From assembly GCA_016721245.1 (NCBI GenBank), contig JADKIQ010000003.1:196501-260500 (forward strand): a stretch of 64,000 bases of DNA, in the 5' to 3' direction. Of this stretch, positions 46,406 to 54,603 are shown piece by piece. Within the stretch, counting starts at the first letter, position 1; each line of letters opens with the position of its first letter. A program made the position numbers and the translations under genes. The DNA is from Sphingobacteriales bacterium. Its GTDB lineage: Bacteria > Bacteroidota > Bacteroidia > Chitinophagales > JADIYW01. A model generated the notes under the pieces. It ran no database searches and was not told where the DNA came from. It saw only the letters and a list, made by a program, of their open reading frames with translations.

Positions 46406-47041
46406 ATGTATTTTGTCAGGATACCAAATATTATTAAAAAACTATTTCCTCGCTTAATTTGGGATTTACCTAACGAGGAGCATAAGGTTTACCTCACTTT
46501 TGACGACGGACCGCATCCTGAAATCACGCCCTGGATACTGAAACAACTAAAGAAAACGGATACTAAAGCTACTTTCTTCTGTTTGGGTGAACATGTAGAA
46601 AAATACCCTGAAATTCTGCAGCAAATATTGAGTGAAGGGCATCGTGTCGGAAATCACGGGTATAAACATTTGAACGGCTGGAAAACAAATGACGATGATT
46701 ATTTGCAGGATTATCTGAAAGGACAGGAGATGCTTCGTTTCACTCAAAATGATACCCTGTTGTTTCGCCCGGCATATGGAAAAATCAAGAAATCTCAAAT
46801 CCCAAATCTTAAATCCCAAATTCCAAATGCTCAAATCATTAACTGGAGTTTGATGGCCGGAGATTTTGATGCAACGATCTCATCAGAAAAAGTATATTCA
46901 AATTTACAAAGAGTGCAATCAGGCGACATTGTGGTATTGCATGATAATGAAAAAGCTTGGAAACATTTACAATATTGTTTGCCGAAATTTTTAGAATTTT
47001 GCAAAATGAAAAACTACAGTTTAAATACAATAGATTTATAG
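46406..47041 (+). CDS. Polysaccharide deacetylase (NodB-like)
   Basis: 211 residues. NodB motifs in order: TFDDGPHPEIT (catalytic Asp pair), GHRVGNHGYKHLN (metal His-x3-His), FRPAYGK (R-P-x-Y-G), WSLMAGDFD and IVVLHDN. It would remove N- or O-acetyl groups from a sugar polymer in the envelope. No signal peptide is obvious; the first 20 residues (FVRIPNIIKKLFPRLIW) may be a membrane-peripheral helix. A heptamer repeat inside the gene (46790-46831) inserts KSQIPNLKSQIPNA between the third and fourth motifs. tatD follows 28 bases later. Confidence 0.9.
   Translation: MYFVRIPNIIKKLFPRLIWDLPNEEHKVYLTFDDGPHPEITPWILKQLKKTDTKATFFCLGEHVEKYPEILQQILSEGHRVGNHGYKHLNGWKTNDDDYLQDYLKGQEMLRFTQNDTLLFRPAYGKIKKSQIPNLKSQIPNAQIINWSLMAGDFDATISSEKVYSNLQRVQSGDIVVLHDNEKAWKHLQYCLPKFLEFCKMKNYSLNTIDL
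46790..46831 (+). repeat. Heptamer microsatellite inside the deacetylase gene
   Basis: Six consecutive 7-base units begin with AAAT: AAATCTC, AAATCCC, AAATCTT, AAATCCC, AAATTCC, AAATGCT. Together 42 bases, thus in frame. They encode KSQIPNLKSQIPNA in the catalytic domain. Confidence 0.85.
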
Positions 47042-47069
47042 AATACTTATTACTTTCCACTTACTCCAT

Positions 47070-47837
47070 ATGACTCTCATCGATACCCATACACATTTAT
47101 ACGAAGAGCAATTTGATGCCGACCGAACAGAAATGATTCAGCGTGCCATAGATAATGGCGTTTCCAAAATGATTATTCCAAATGTAGACGCCACCACGAT
47201 TAAAGGAATGATGGATTTGGTGAAGCAATTTCCCGAGCATATTTTTCCAATGATGGGCTTGCATCCCTGTTATGTAAAACCTGAAACGTATAAAGCGGAA
47301 CTGGAAATTATCAAATCAAATTTGGATAAGGGTGAATTTGTTGCCGTTGGTGAAATCGGTATTGATTTATACTGGGATAAAACCACGCTGGATATACAGA
47401 AAGAAGCCTTCGAACTGCAGTGCGACTGGGCCATTGAAAAGAGCCTGCCTGTTGCCATTCACTCCAGAGATTCTACCCATATCTTAATAGAATTACTAAA
47501 GAAAATGAAAGATAAGCCTCACGGTGTCTTTCACTGTTTTACCGGTAGTCTGGAAGAAGCGAATGAAATTATAAAACTCGGATTTTATCTGGGCATTGGA
47601 GGAGTGCTTACCTACAAAAATACCCACCTGAGAGACACCTTAAAACATATTCCGCTGGATAAAATAGTACTGGAAACAGATGCACCTTATCTGCCACCCG
47701 TACCACATCGCGGAAAGCGCAATGAAAGTGCGTATACTAAACTGGTTGCAGAGACGTTATGTACGGTATATGAGAAAGGACTGGATGAAATTGCTGTTGT
47801 TACCACACAAAATGCAACAAACTTATTTGGTATATAA
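47070..47837 (+). CDS. TatD-family metal-dependent hydrolase
   Basis: 255 residues, the standard TatD length. Metal ligands: DTHTHLYEEQ (HxH near residue 6), VGEIGIDLYW (Glu), AIHSRDS and GVFHCFTGS (His), and LETDAPYLPP (Asp). TatD proteins are TIM-barrel DNases/phosphoesterases implicated in DNA repair, and one group cleaves D-aminoacyl-tRNA. Cytoplasmic. Lies between the deacetylase and a lipoprotein gene, probably by chance. Confidence 0.94.
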   Translation: MTLIDTHTHLYEEQFDADRTEMIQRAIDNGVSKMIIPNVDATTIKGMMDLVKQFPEHIFPMMGLHPCYVKPETYKAELEIIKSNLDKGEFVAVGEIGIDLYWDKTTLDIQKEAFELQCDWAIEKSLPVAIHSRDSTHILIELLKKMKDKPHGVFHCFTGSLEEANEIIKLGFYLGIGGVLTYKNTHLRDTLKHIPLDKIVLETDAPYLPPVPHRGKRNESAYTKLVAETLCTVYEKGLDEIAVVTTQNATNLFGI

Positions 47838-47865
47838 TTCGTAATTTTACAACGAAATTTATTTT

Positions 47866-48798
47866 ATGAAAAAGTCATTTTTTATACTGTCAGCAATTGT
47901 ATTATTTGCTGTTTCCTGTTCCAAACCATCGGAAGATACAGGACCTAAACTAATATTTAAATTCAGATTTGATTCCACACAAACCAGGCTCGATAATTTT
48001 GGAAATGTTGCAACCATGAAGCCCGGAAACTGGGCGCAATCACCGGTGTTTCATTCCATGAGCGCGCATTATATAGAACTGGCACCGGATTCCATAACGC
48101 CGCTTGGATTTGGTAATATTTTATACAAAGCCGCAGAAGTAGGAATATCACCTAATAATGCCATAGATTTTTCAAAAGCAGTATTTGCAGGAAACAATGA
48201 GGCTTTTTATGCTGTTCCCTTGAAAAATATTGCTGCAGGAACCTACAAATGGCTTAGAGTTTCACTGGCTTACCAAAATTATGACATTAAGGTATTGTAT
48301 AAAAATGATGCACTACCGGCACCTTACAACAGCATGATGCTGGATGGGAGAGTCGCGTCTTTCGTTGGATTTAATACGTACATCACCTCCTATAAAGTGA
48401 AAGACCAGACTATAACGGTGAATGGTAACAAGAAACAAGGGTACGGAGCAGTTGAATTATTTAATTTACCCGCAGGTGTTCCGGCGCAGGCTGCAAGAGA
48501 CTGGCAGGCGCCTGCATCCACCACCACTACTGTACCTAACCCAATTGCAAATACATCTCCTATTCCTTCCGGTTCTTGTGTGGTTACAGGTCGTTTTGCC
48601 ACAACAGGGCTCATAATTACTGGCAATGAGACACAGGATATCGTAATTACCGTTTCCTTATCTACGAATAAAAGCTTTGAATGGAAAGATAAAAACAGCG
48701 ACCATTTATATCAGCCCTTAAATGCAGCGGATAATTCGGTTACGGAAGATTCCGTTGTGGATATGGGATTAAGAGGTCTTGTTCCAATCATCAATTAA
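47866..48798 (+). CDS. Hypothetical lipoprotein
   Basis: 310 residues with signal peptide and lipobox KKSFFILSAIVLFAVS|CSKPSE. The mature protein begins with KLIFKFRFDSTQTRLDNFGN and contains KWLRVSLAYQNYDIKVLYKN and ITVSLSTNKSFEWKDKNSDH, all beta-rich. The Pro/Thr stretch TTTTVPNPIANTSPIPSG looks like a linker between two domains. I do not recognise the family. It ends at a clear hairpin terminator. Confidence 0.75.
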   Translation: MKKSFFILSAIVLFAVSCSKPSEDTGPKLIFKFRFDSTQTRLDNFGNVATMKPGNWAQSPVFHSMSAHYIELAPDSITPLGFGNILYKAAEVGISPNNAIDFSKAVFAGNNEAFYAVPLKNIAAGTYKWLRVSLAYQNYDIKVLYKNDALPAPYNSMMLDGRVASFVGFNTYITSYKVKDQTITVNGNKKQGYGAVELFNLPAGVPAQAARDWQAPASTTTTVPNPIANTSPIPSGSCVVTGRFATTGLIITGNETQDIVITVSLSTNKSFEWKDKNSDHLYQPLNAADNSVTEDSVVDMGLRGLVPIIN

Positions 48799-48820
48799 TA
48801 GTGATAATCATTTTACGGAT

Positions 48821-48860
48821 TAAGAAATGCGAAGTGTATACTTCGCCTTTCTTATTTTTT
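48821..48860 (+). terminator. Terminator after the 47866 lipoprotein
   Basis: GCGAAGT (48829-48835) pairs with ACTTCGC (48840-48846). The stem extends through an AAGAAA/TTTCTT match with one mismatch, followed by a six-T run at 48855-48860. Confidence 0.88.
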
Positions 48861-48904
48861 ATAGATTCATTTAATTGATAAAACTGAAAATCTAATTAAA
48901 TATT

Positions 48905-49447
48905 TTACTGTCCGTATTTTACAGGTAGAGTAATATAACAATTCACTTCTTTACCGTTTTGTTTGCCCGGTGACCATTTCGGCATTCCGTCAATCAGCAT
49001 GATAGTTTGCAACTCGAAAGACGGGTCATCAGTTTTTATAATCTTTGGATTCTTTGCATCACCAAGAGTATTTACATAAAACTTCACTATCACCGTAGCT
49101 TTTTTACCAACCAAAGTATCCGGAATAAAAGCTGTCCCGGATGCGATATACTCTTTCAGTCCTTTTTCACCTTCCGGAAATTCAGGCATTATCTGTGCTT
49201 TTTCCAGAATAACTGTTTCATCATCTATGGAAGAAACTTCCTCTTTTGGTGCTTCTTCAACTTTATACAGATATGGACGAGCCAAAGAGTCTAACTTGCG
49301 TTCACCTGCCATCATCGAATCTACATTGCCGCCGTATTTGGAGTACAAAATATCACCTTTCGGATAGTTACTTTTTGGCGGCTTAAACCCTGTTAAACCT
49401 AAAAAGAAGAGTAATCCGGCAAGAAATGTAAAGAAATGTTTCTTCAT
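48905..49447 (-). CDS. TonB-like energy transducer, C-terminal domain protein
   Basis: 180 residues from the ATG at 49447; the 49474 ATG would only extend the N-terminus beyond the signal anchor. One membrane helix (KHFFTFLAGLLFFLGLTGF), a linker of about 85 residues without the usual Pro-rich repeats, then a TonB C-terminal domain: FPEGEKGLKEYIASGTAFIP, ATVIVKFYVNTLGDAKNPKI, MLIDGMPKWSPGKQNGKEVN. Such proteins transmit the proton motive force to outer-membrane receptors. No ExbB/ExbD genes are adjacent. The short linker suggests a minor or specialised TonB. Confidence 0.85.
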   Translation of the reverse strand: MKKHFFTFLAGLLFFLGLTGFKPPKSNYPKGDILYSKYGGNVDSMMAGERKLDSLARPYLYKVEEAPKEEVSSIDDETVILEKAQIMPEFPEGEKGLKEYIASGTAFIPDTLVGKKATVIVKFYVNTLGDAKNPKIIKTDDPSFELQTIMLIDGMPKWSPGKQNGKEVNCYITLPVKYGQ

Positions 49448-49496
49448 GAAAAGTATTTTATCAAACTTAGTCAAAAATTACGCCAAAGTCAATGAA

Positions 49497-49853
49497 TCAG
49501 TCATTTTTGTACAGATAGGAAAAAGCATAACTGACTACAGAAAAAATACCATAGGCTATAAAAAAGAAAATAAACCCGGTACGGTTTTTCATGCCTGAAA
49601 AAATAATGTAGAGAATAAGCATAAAGCCGGTTAGTATAAATTTTATTCCAATAGCGGCTATATTTCCGCCAATTACTTTGGAGTTGGTTTTTTTATTGGA
49701 AAATGTGACAATAAAATAGTAAATAAAAGAAATACAACTGATGCCCAGCGTCATCCACCAGTAATCAAAACGCAGATTAGTTTTTATTAAGAAACCTGAA
49801 ATAAAAAAAAGGATGCTGAGAGATACTAATGTAAGTAACCATTTTTTCTGCAT
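49497..49853 (-). CDS. Small four-helix membrane protein, AtpI-like context
   Basis: 118 residues, four predicted membrane helices (about 6-25, 31-50, 63-85, 90-112) and little else. In many Bacteroidota a protein of this type lies between an AtpZ-like gene and atpB, and I take it as an ATP-synthase-I-like protein by that position (the AtpZ-like gene is 8 bases upstream). Here no ATP synthase gene follows; the next gene downstream is a TonB-like protein. Motif evidence alone would not name it. Confidence 0.6.
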   Translation of the reverse strand: MQKKWLLTLVSLSILFFISGFLIKTNLRFDYWWMTLGISCISFIYYFIVTFSNKKTNSKVIGGNIAAIGIKFILTGFMLILYIIFSGMKNRTGFIFFFIAYGIFSVVSYAFSYLYKND

Positions 49854-49861
49854 GGAGTGAT

Positions 49862-50056
49862 TTAGCTTAATTGCTTGTAAATGCGATAGAATGCGATTCC
49901 CGATCCAATCATTAATAAAATAATGAGTAGAAATGGAGTTGTCAGCAGTTTTTTATCCAGAAAATAACCGGCAGCAGCAAAGATTCCAATGATGGCAAAC
50001 ATTTCAAATGCCATTCCGGAATATGCTAACCAGTTGTTTGTTTTATTATCCGACAT
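49862..50056 (-). CDS. AtpZ/AtpI-like small membrane protein
   Basis: 64 residues from the ATG at 50056 (MSDNKTNNWLAYSGMAFEMF). An ATG at 50089 would add eleven residues and overlap bactofilin by 44 rather than 11 bases. Two membrane helices with FAIIGIFAAAGYFLDKKLLT and LIILLMIGSGIAFYRIYKQL match the AtpZ pattern: first helix with Gly spacing, G-x2-LDK, then a second helix. AtpZ/AtpI help assemble or supply Mg2+ to the F0 ring. Overlap with bactofilin implies one transcript. Confidence 0.72.
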   Translation of the reverse strand: MSDNKTNNWLAYSGMAFEMFAIIGIFAAAGYFLDKKLLTTPFLLIILLMIGSGIAFYRIYKQLS

Positions 50057-50474
50057 GTTGTTGATGGATGCTTGCTTTTGTTTGTCCATTTTGTTCGGAT
50101 TGTTGAATTGGCTTTACCACCGAAGAAACATTCACCAGTGATCCGTTGATAGCAGCACCTTCTTCTACGATTAGTTTCTTATATTTCACATCGCCTTCGA
50201 AACCGGCTGTTGTACGGAAAAATAAAACACCGTTTACTTCCAGATTGCCTTTCACTTTGCCTTCAATTGTCAGGTCGTTACATTTAATATGTCCTATAAT
50301 CTGGGAGGTTGATCCAATTACCACTTTTGAAGCGCAGGTAATATTTCCGATGATTTTTCCGTCAATGCGTATATCTGTTTGAGCGTTAAGGTCACCTGAA
50401 ATGACCGTTCCTTCGTTTATCTTGTTGGCAACCATCGTTTCCAGATTGCTTTTCGGGGCTATTTTAGAGAACAT
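50046..50474 (-). CDS. Bactofilin
   Basis: 142 residues, the usual size. The polymer-forming core runs from GTVISGDLNAQTDIRIDGKI through SQIIGHIKCNDLTIEGKVKG and DVKYKKLIVEEGAAINGSL, a right-handed beta-helix built of six-residue turns. Bactofilins polymerise without nucleotides and scaffold peptidoglycan-modifying enzymes, here probably the LytM-like protein encoded 4 bases upstream. The tail is rich in Gln/His and disordered. Confidence 0.94.
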   Translation of the reverse strand: MFSKIAPKSNLETMVANKINEGTVISGDLNAQTDIRIDGKIIGNITCASKVVIGSTSQIIGHIKCNDLTIEGKVKGNLEVNGVLFFRTTAGFEGDVKYKKLIVEEGAAINGSLVNVSSVVKPIQQSEQNGQTKASIHQQHVG

Positions 50475-50478
50475 AGAA

Positions 50479-51342
50479 TTATTTTATAAATTTTGTTGCG
50501 TCAATTGCCTGACCTCTGTACCAAAGTTCGAGGGTAGAAATATAGGTTTTAGCGGAATTGTTTTTACCTGCTTTTGCCAGTATCTCTCCCGAGTTGACAA
50601 AGTTACCTGTTTTCTTCAAAAGTTGACTGTTATTTTTTAATATGTAAACCAGTTGATTTTCAGCCTGAATAACGATATAATAACCGCTTTCGGGAGAATT
50701 CCCGGTTAAGATGACATTTCCTGAAATTACCGCTCTAACATCTTCATTGTTGCCAGCCGAAAAAGAAATAGCAGGGTTTGTTTGAGAAAATTTGGTCAAA
50801 ATGGTGCCGGAAACCGGCTTTTGAAGCTGTAAGTTGTTTAAAATACTGGTTTTGGTGTCATGTACAGATTCCATTAATTCGGCATTTTTCAGCCCTTTTT
50901 CTACATCCTGCACAAATTTGGATTCGTCGGTGGTTTTAATGCTCAGAATTCCAGTATCTACTTTTGATTTTTTTAAATTGGATGTTACAGCATCTACCAC
51001 TACTTTGTCGTTCAGTATATTCTGCAGATTGCTAATGTATTCTTGTTGTGCTTTGATTTTTTCGTCCAGTTCTTCTGCTTTCATACTCATCTTCACCACT
51101 TCTTTTCTTCCGGATGAAGATCCATAGCCCGGAATATACTGTTTCAGCGGAGTATAAGCGATTAATAAGAAATTCAACAGGGTGAAAAATGCCAGTAATA
51201 AACCAACACCTACCAGTACATTCAGACGATTTAACTCTAATACCATCTTCACATCATAGCTTTTTTCATCTACAATCTGGAAACGATACACGTTTTTCAG
51301 CTTTTCACGCCAATTGCTCCAATTCGGTTTTTTTAATGCCAT
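50479..51342 (-). CDS. LytM/M23-like envelope protein lacking catalytic residues
   Basis: 287 residues: a short cytoplasmic part (ALKKPNWSNWREKLKNVYRF), one membrane helix (about 55-77), a coiled coil (AEELDEKIKAQQEYISNLQN) and a C-terminal LytM-type beta domain (PVSGTILTKFSQTNPAISFS... GNVILTGNSPESGYYIVIQA). In active M23 enzymes the metal is held by H-x3-D and HxH. Here the corresponding stretches read AISFSAGNNED and YISTLELWYRG, with no histidine, so it should be inactive. It may act as an EnvC-like activator or a structural partner of bactofilin, which follows after 4 bases. Confidence 0.85.
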   Translation of the reverse strand: MALKKPNWSNWREKLKNVYRFQIVDEKSYDVKMVLELNRLNVLVGVGLLLAFFTLLNFLLIAYTPLKQYIPGYGSSSGRKEVVKMSMKAEELDEKIKAQQEYISNLQNILNDKVVVDAVTSNLKKSKVDTGILSIKTTDESKFVQDVEKGLKNAELMESVHDTKTSILNNLQLQKPVSGTILTKFSQTNPAISFSAGNNEDVRAVISGNVILTGNSPESGYYIVIQAENQLVYILKNNSQLLKKTGNFVNSGEILAKAGKNNSAKTYISTLELWYRGQAIDATKFIK

Positions 51343-51423
51343 ATCTCGGAATTAAATAAAATTCACTCGAATAAGTAAAATAAATTTAAGAAATTGCGTT
51401 AAAATTAGGGAATTAAAACGAGC

Positions 51424-54400
51424 ATGCGACTATCTACAGCTAAAAAACTGTTTTTCTTGTTAAGTTGTCTTTTCTTCTTTTCATTGCATTCCTATGCGGA
51501 TAAGAAAAAAAAGACGGCTGGGAAATACGAAAAACCCAATATTATCAAGCGTGCCTGGGGCGATTTGACGACCCGTAATAATTATTACTTCAACGCCAGT
51601 GAATTGTATAAGGAACTGGTGCATACCTACGAGTTTCAACGGCAAATTGATTACAATAAATTACTGCCATTCTATTATCACGATCAGGCTGATTTTTCCG
51701 GCAACACTGCAGATTTGGAAACGGTGGCAAAGAAAACCGGTATCGTATTACAATTACACGATTACAGCCGCTGGAGAGACAATGCTTTTTTATTGTTAGG
51801 TAAATCACAATTTCTGCGTCAGCAGTACGATACTTCACTGATTACTTTCCAGTATATCGTAACCACGATGAAGCCGGGTAAGATGAATATGAAACTGGAA
51901 TACAGCAACAAAGACCGGTTAAAGTATATTCGCAAGCGACAAAAAGAACTGGCCAAACAAATGGGCGAGAAGAAGAAGTTTATTGAAATAAAATATAAAC
52001 TGCAACAGGAAGAAGCCAAGGAAAAAGCGGAAACGGCCAGAGAAAAACAGGAAGCAGCTATCGCCAAAAAGAAAAAGGAGATAGAGGAAATCATCAAAGC
52101 AAAAAAGAAGATAATTGAACTACAGAAGAAAGGTAAAAAAATTCCGCCTGAACTGATAGCGAAAGCAAAAGGAAAATCCACTAAAATGGATTCAACGGTG
52201 ATGAATGCGAACACTACCGTAAAAAGTGCTCCCAAACCAAAATATGACGCCAATTTGCCCTATGTATTGTTAGGTGATCAATATGTTCCGAACCCGTACT
52301 ACAAAGACACTACCGGCAACAGGAAAAATCAGCGACCGCTGGATAGTCTTTCTGCTAAAGCAGAAGCCAAATTTGACAAACTTACATTCTGGGAAAAAAT
52401 AAAACACAAACCATCCCGCCCGGAAGCAATTGTGTGGATGGCAAAATCACTAATAGAGCTGGGTAATTTTGCAGATGCCAAGAGCATGATATCCTATGGT
52501 AAGGCTTTGCACAAACTTACTAAAAAGCAGCGCCGCGAATTTTATCTGATAGATGCTTATTACAACGTACGCAGAAACGATTATTCACCGGCAATAGAAG
52601 AGCTGGAAAATGCGATGTTATATTTTAAAAAGAAAAAGGAAAAAGCATACTACGAATATTTACTTGCGCAGTTATATCAGAAAAATAATCAGCCTGCAGA
52701 TGCGGTGGATTACTTTGTTAAGGCCGGCAAGCATACCAAAACGGAAGAACTGAATTTATTTTCTCAGATTCAACTGGCTAAATTATACAGCGAAAATCCT
52801 GACCTTGCCAATCAGGATATTGTGAAAATGCTGGCCAAGCTGATTAAGATGGGTAAGAATAAAGATCACGCAGATGAAGTCTTATACACCATCGCTAATT
52901 ACTATTATTACCAGAAAGACACCACCAATGCAATTGCCTATCTTCAAAAGTCTGTAAAAAAATCAATCAGTAATAACGAGCAAAAAGGCAAATCATATTT
53001 ACGTCTCGGGGAAATTTATTACGATAAGGAAGATTACGAGGAAGCAGCCGTTAATTATGACAGTGCCATCGCATATCTGCCAAATACTATTGAAAATTAC
53101 GACAAGATAGTTTCAAGAAAAGGTATTTTAAATGAACTTGCTTTGTACGCAAGAACAATTCAGGAACAGGATAGTTTGCAACGTCTGGGTAAAATGAGTG
53201 CGAAAGATTTGGATAAATACCTTGCAGACGCAAAAGCAAAAAAAGAAAAAGAAGATAAGAAAAATAGTCGTTTCAGCTCGGATGGTGGCGATAACAGTTT
53301 TGGACAAACTACGTTTGTGCCGGAAGATGCTATTTCAAACGGCTTGTGGTATTTTTATAATCCGGAAGCAAAAAGTAAAGGCTTTAATGAGTTTATCCGC
53401 ATTTGGGGTGAAAGAAAATTCGAAGAGAACTGGAGAAGAAGTTCTAAAACAGATGTGTTTAACGATGTAAGCCTGACTGCAAATGAACAGCAAAACGATA
53501 CCACTGCTGCGATAAAATCAAAAAAGAAAAACAATATTCCCGTCACTGCTTCCGCTGCAACAGATTCTTTAAAGATTCCTAAAACACCGGAAGACTTTAT
53601 GGCATCTGATGTTAAAATTGCAAATGCTTTATTTGGAACGGGAGAGATTTTCAAAAATAAATTAAACAACATTCCGAAAGCAAAACAGGTGTTTGATGAA
53701 TTGGTACGCCGATTCCCGAACAGCGATTTCGATGCCATTGCTCATTATTACGAATACCTGATTTATGTAGAAAAAAATCTGACCGGCTTAGCACAAAAAG
53801 AGAAGGATTATATTTTGCAGAATTATCCGCTGAGTGAAGTGGCCGATGTGCTGAATAACGCGGGTAAAGTTAAAACTATTGATACAACTACAGAAACAGC
53901 TGAGAAATTATATGCATCCACGTATCAGTTGTTTTTGAATGAAAACTATCAGCAGGTGATAAAAAACAGATTTATTGCTAAAACGCGATATCCGAATGCT
54001 CCGCAGCTTCCGCAGTTCGAGTTTCTGGAAGCCGTTTCATACGGTAAAACACAACAGTTTGATGCTTACAAAAAATCACTGACAGACATCATTATAAAAT
54101 ACAATAGCGGTGAAATAAAAAAGAAAGCGCAGGATTACCTAATCTCCTATATTCAGTTTGAGAGCAAGCTGAATGATTCTACGGTGCAGGTACTGACGGC
54201 TCAAAATGCACCTAAACTGAAAGATTCACTGACAGAGAAATTTACAATGGATACTACCGATTTACAGGTGTTGATTCAACTGAAAGATCAATATATAAAA
54301 GTATCTGATATCGTTACGAACGTTCAGAAATTCAACAAGAAATTTTTTAACGAACAGAAAATAAAAATCAATCCGATTTTTATCGACGGTTTTGCCATTC

Positions 54401-54603
54401 TACAAATGAAAAGATTTGAAGGTATTACAGACGCGTTAAAATATTTTACTACGCTGCAGGCAAATGCTACAACTGTAGTGGGTGAAAACAATCTGCAGAA
54501 GGCTTCTTTCTATGTGATTGCACCATCAAATTTTAAACTCATAAAGAAGATAGCAGATTTTGAGGTGTACGCACCATTTTTCATGACTAATTATTTAAAA
54601 TAA
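51424..54603 (+). CDS. PorW/SprE-like tetratricopeptide protein
   Basis: 1059 residues. Signal peptide: LFFLLSCLFFFSLHSYA. The region RAWGDLTTRNNYYFNASELY, then HDYSRWRDNAFLLLGKSQFL, resembles the N-terminus of PorW/SprE-type T9SS proteins. A charged coiled-coil stretch (about 165-245, mostly Lys/Glu) is inserted before TPR-like repeats: IVWMAKSLIELGNFADAKSM, YLRLGEIYYDKEDYEEAAVN, ALFGTGEIFKNKLNNIPKAK. PorW/SprE are needed for the type IX secretion motor and gliding. The name is my inference from family memory. It overlaps PBP1A by one base, so the two are translationally coupled. Confidence 0.7.
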   Translation: MRLSTAKKLFFLLSCLFFFSLHSYADKKKKTAGKYEKPNIIKRAWGDLTTRNNYYFNASELYKELVHTYEFQRQIDYNKLLPFYYHDQADFSGNTADLETVAKKTGIVLQLHDYSRWRDNAFLLLGKSQFLRQQYDTSLITFQYIVTTMKPGKMNMKLEYSNKDRLKYIRKRQKELAKQMGEKKKFIEIKYKLQQEEAKEKAETAREKQEAAIAKKKKEIEEIIKAKKKIIELQKKGKKIPPELIAKAKGKSTKMDSTVMNANTTVKSAPKPKYDANLPYVLLGDQYVPNPYYKDTTGNRKNQRPLDSLSAKAEAKFDKLTFWEKIKHKPSRPEAIVWMAKSLIELGNFADAKSMISYGKALHKLTKKQRREFYLIDAYYNVRRNDYSPAIEELENAMLYFKKKKEKAYYEYLLAQLYQKNNQPADAVDYFVKAGKHTKTEELNLFSQIQLAKLYSENPDLANQDIVKMLAKLIKMGKNKDHADEVLYTIANYYYYQKDTTNAIAYLQKSVKKSISNNEQKGKSYLRLGEIYYDKEDYEEAAVNYDSAIAYLPNTIENYDKIVSRKGILNELALYARTIQEQDSLQRLGKMSAKDLDKYLADAKAKKEKEDKKNSRFSSDGGDNSFGQTTFVPEDAISNGLWYFYNPEAKSKGFNEFIRIWGERKFEENWRRSSKTDVFNDVSLTANEQQNDTTAAIKSKKKNNIPVTASAATDSLKIPKTPEDFMASDVKIANALFGTGEIFKNKLNNIPKAKQVFDELVRRFPNSDFDAIAHYYEYLIYVEKNLTGLAQKEKDYILQNYPLSEVADVLNNAGKVKTIDTTTETAEKLYASTYQLFLNENYQQVIKNRFIAKTRYPNAPQLPQFEFLEAVSYGKTQQFDAYKKSLTDIIIKYNSGEIKKKAQDYLISYIQFESKLNDSTVQVLTAQNAPKLKDSLTEKFTMDTTDLQVLIQLKDQYIKVSDIVTNVQKFNKKFFNEQKIKINPIFIDGFAILQMKRFEGITDALKYFTTLQANATTVVGENNLQKASFYVIAPSNFKLIKKIADFEVYAPFFMTNYLK

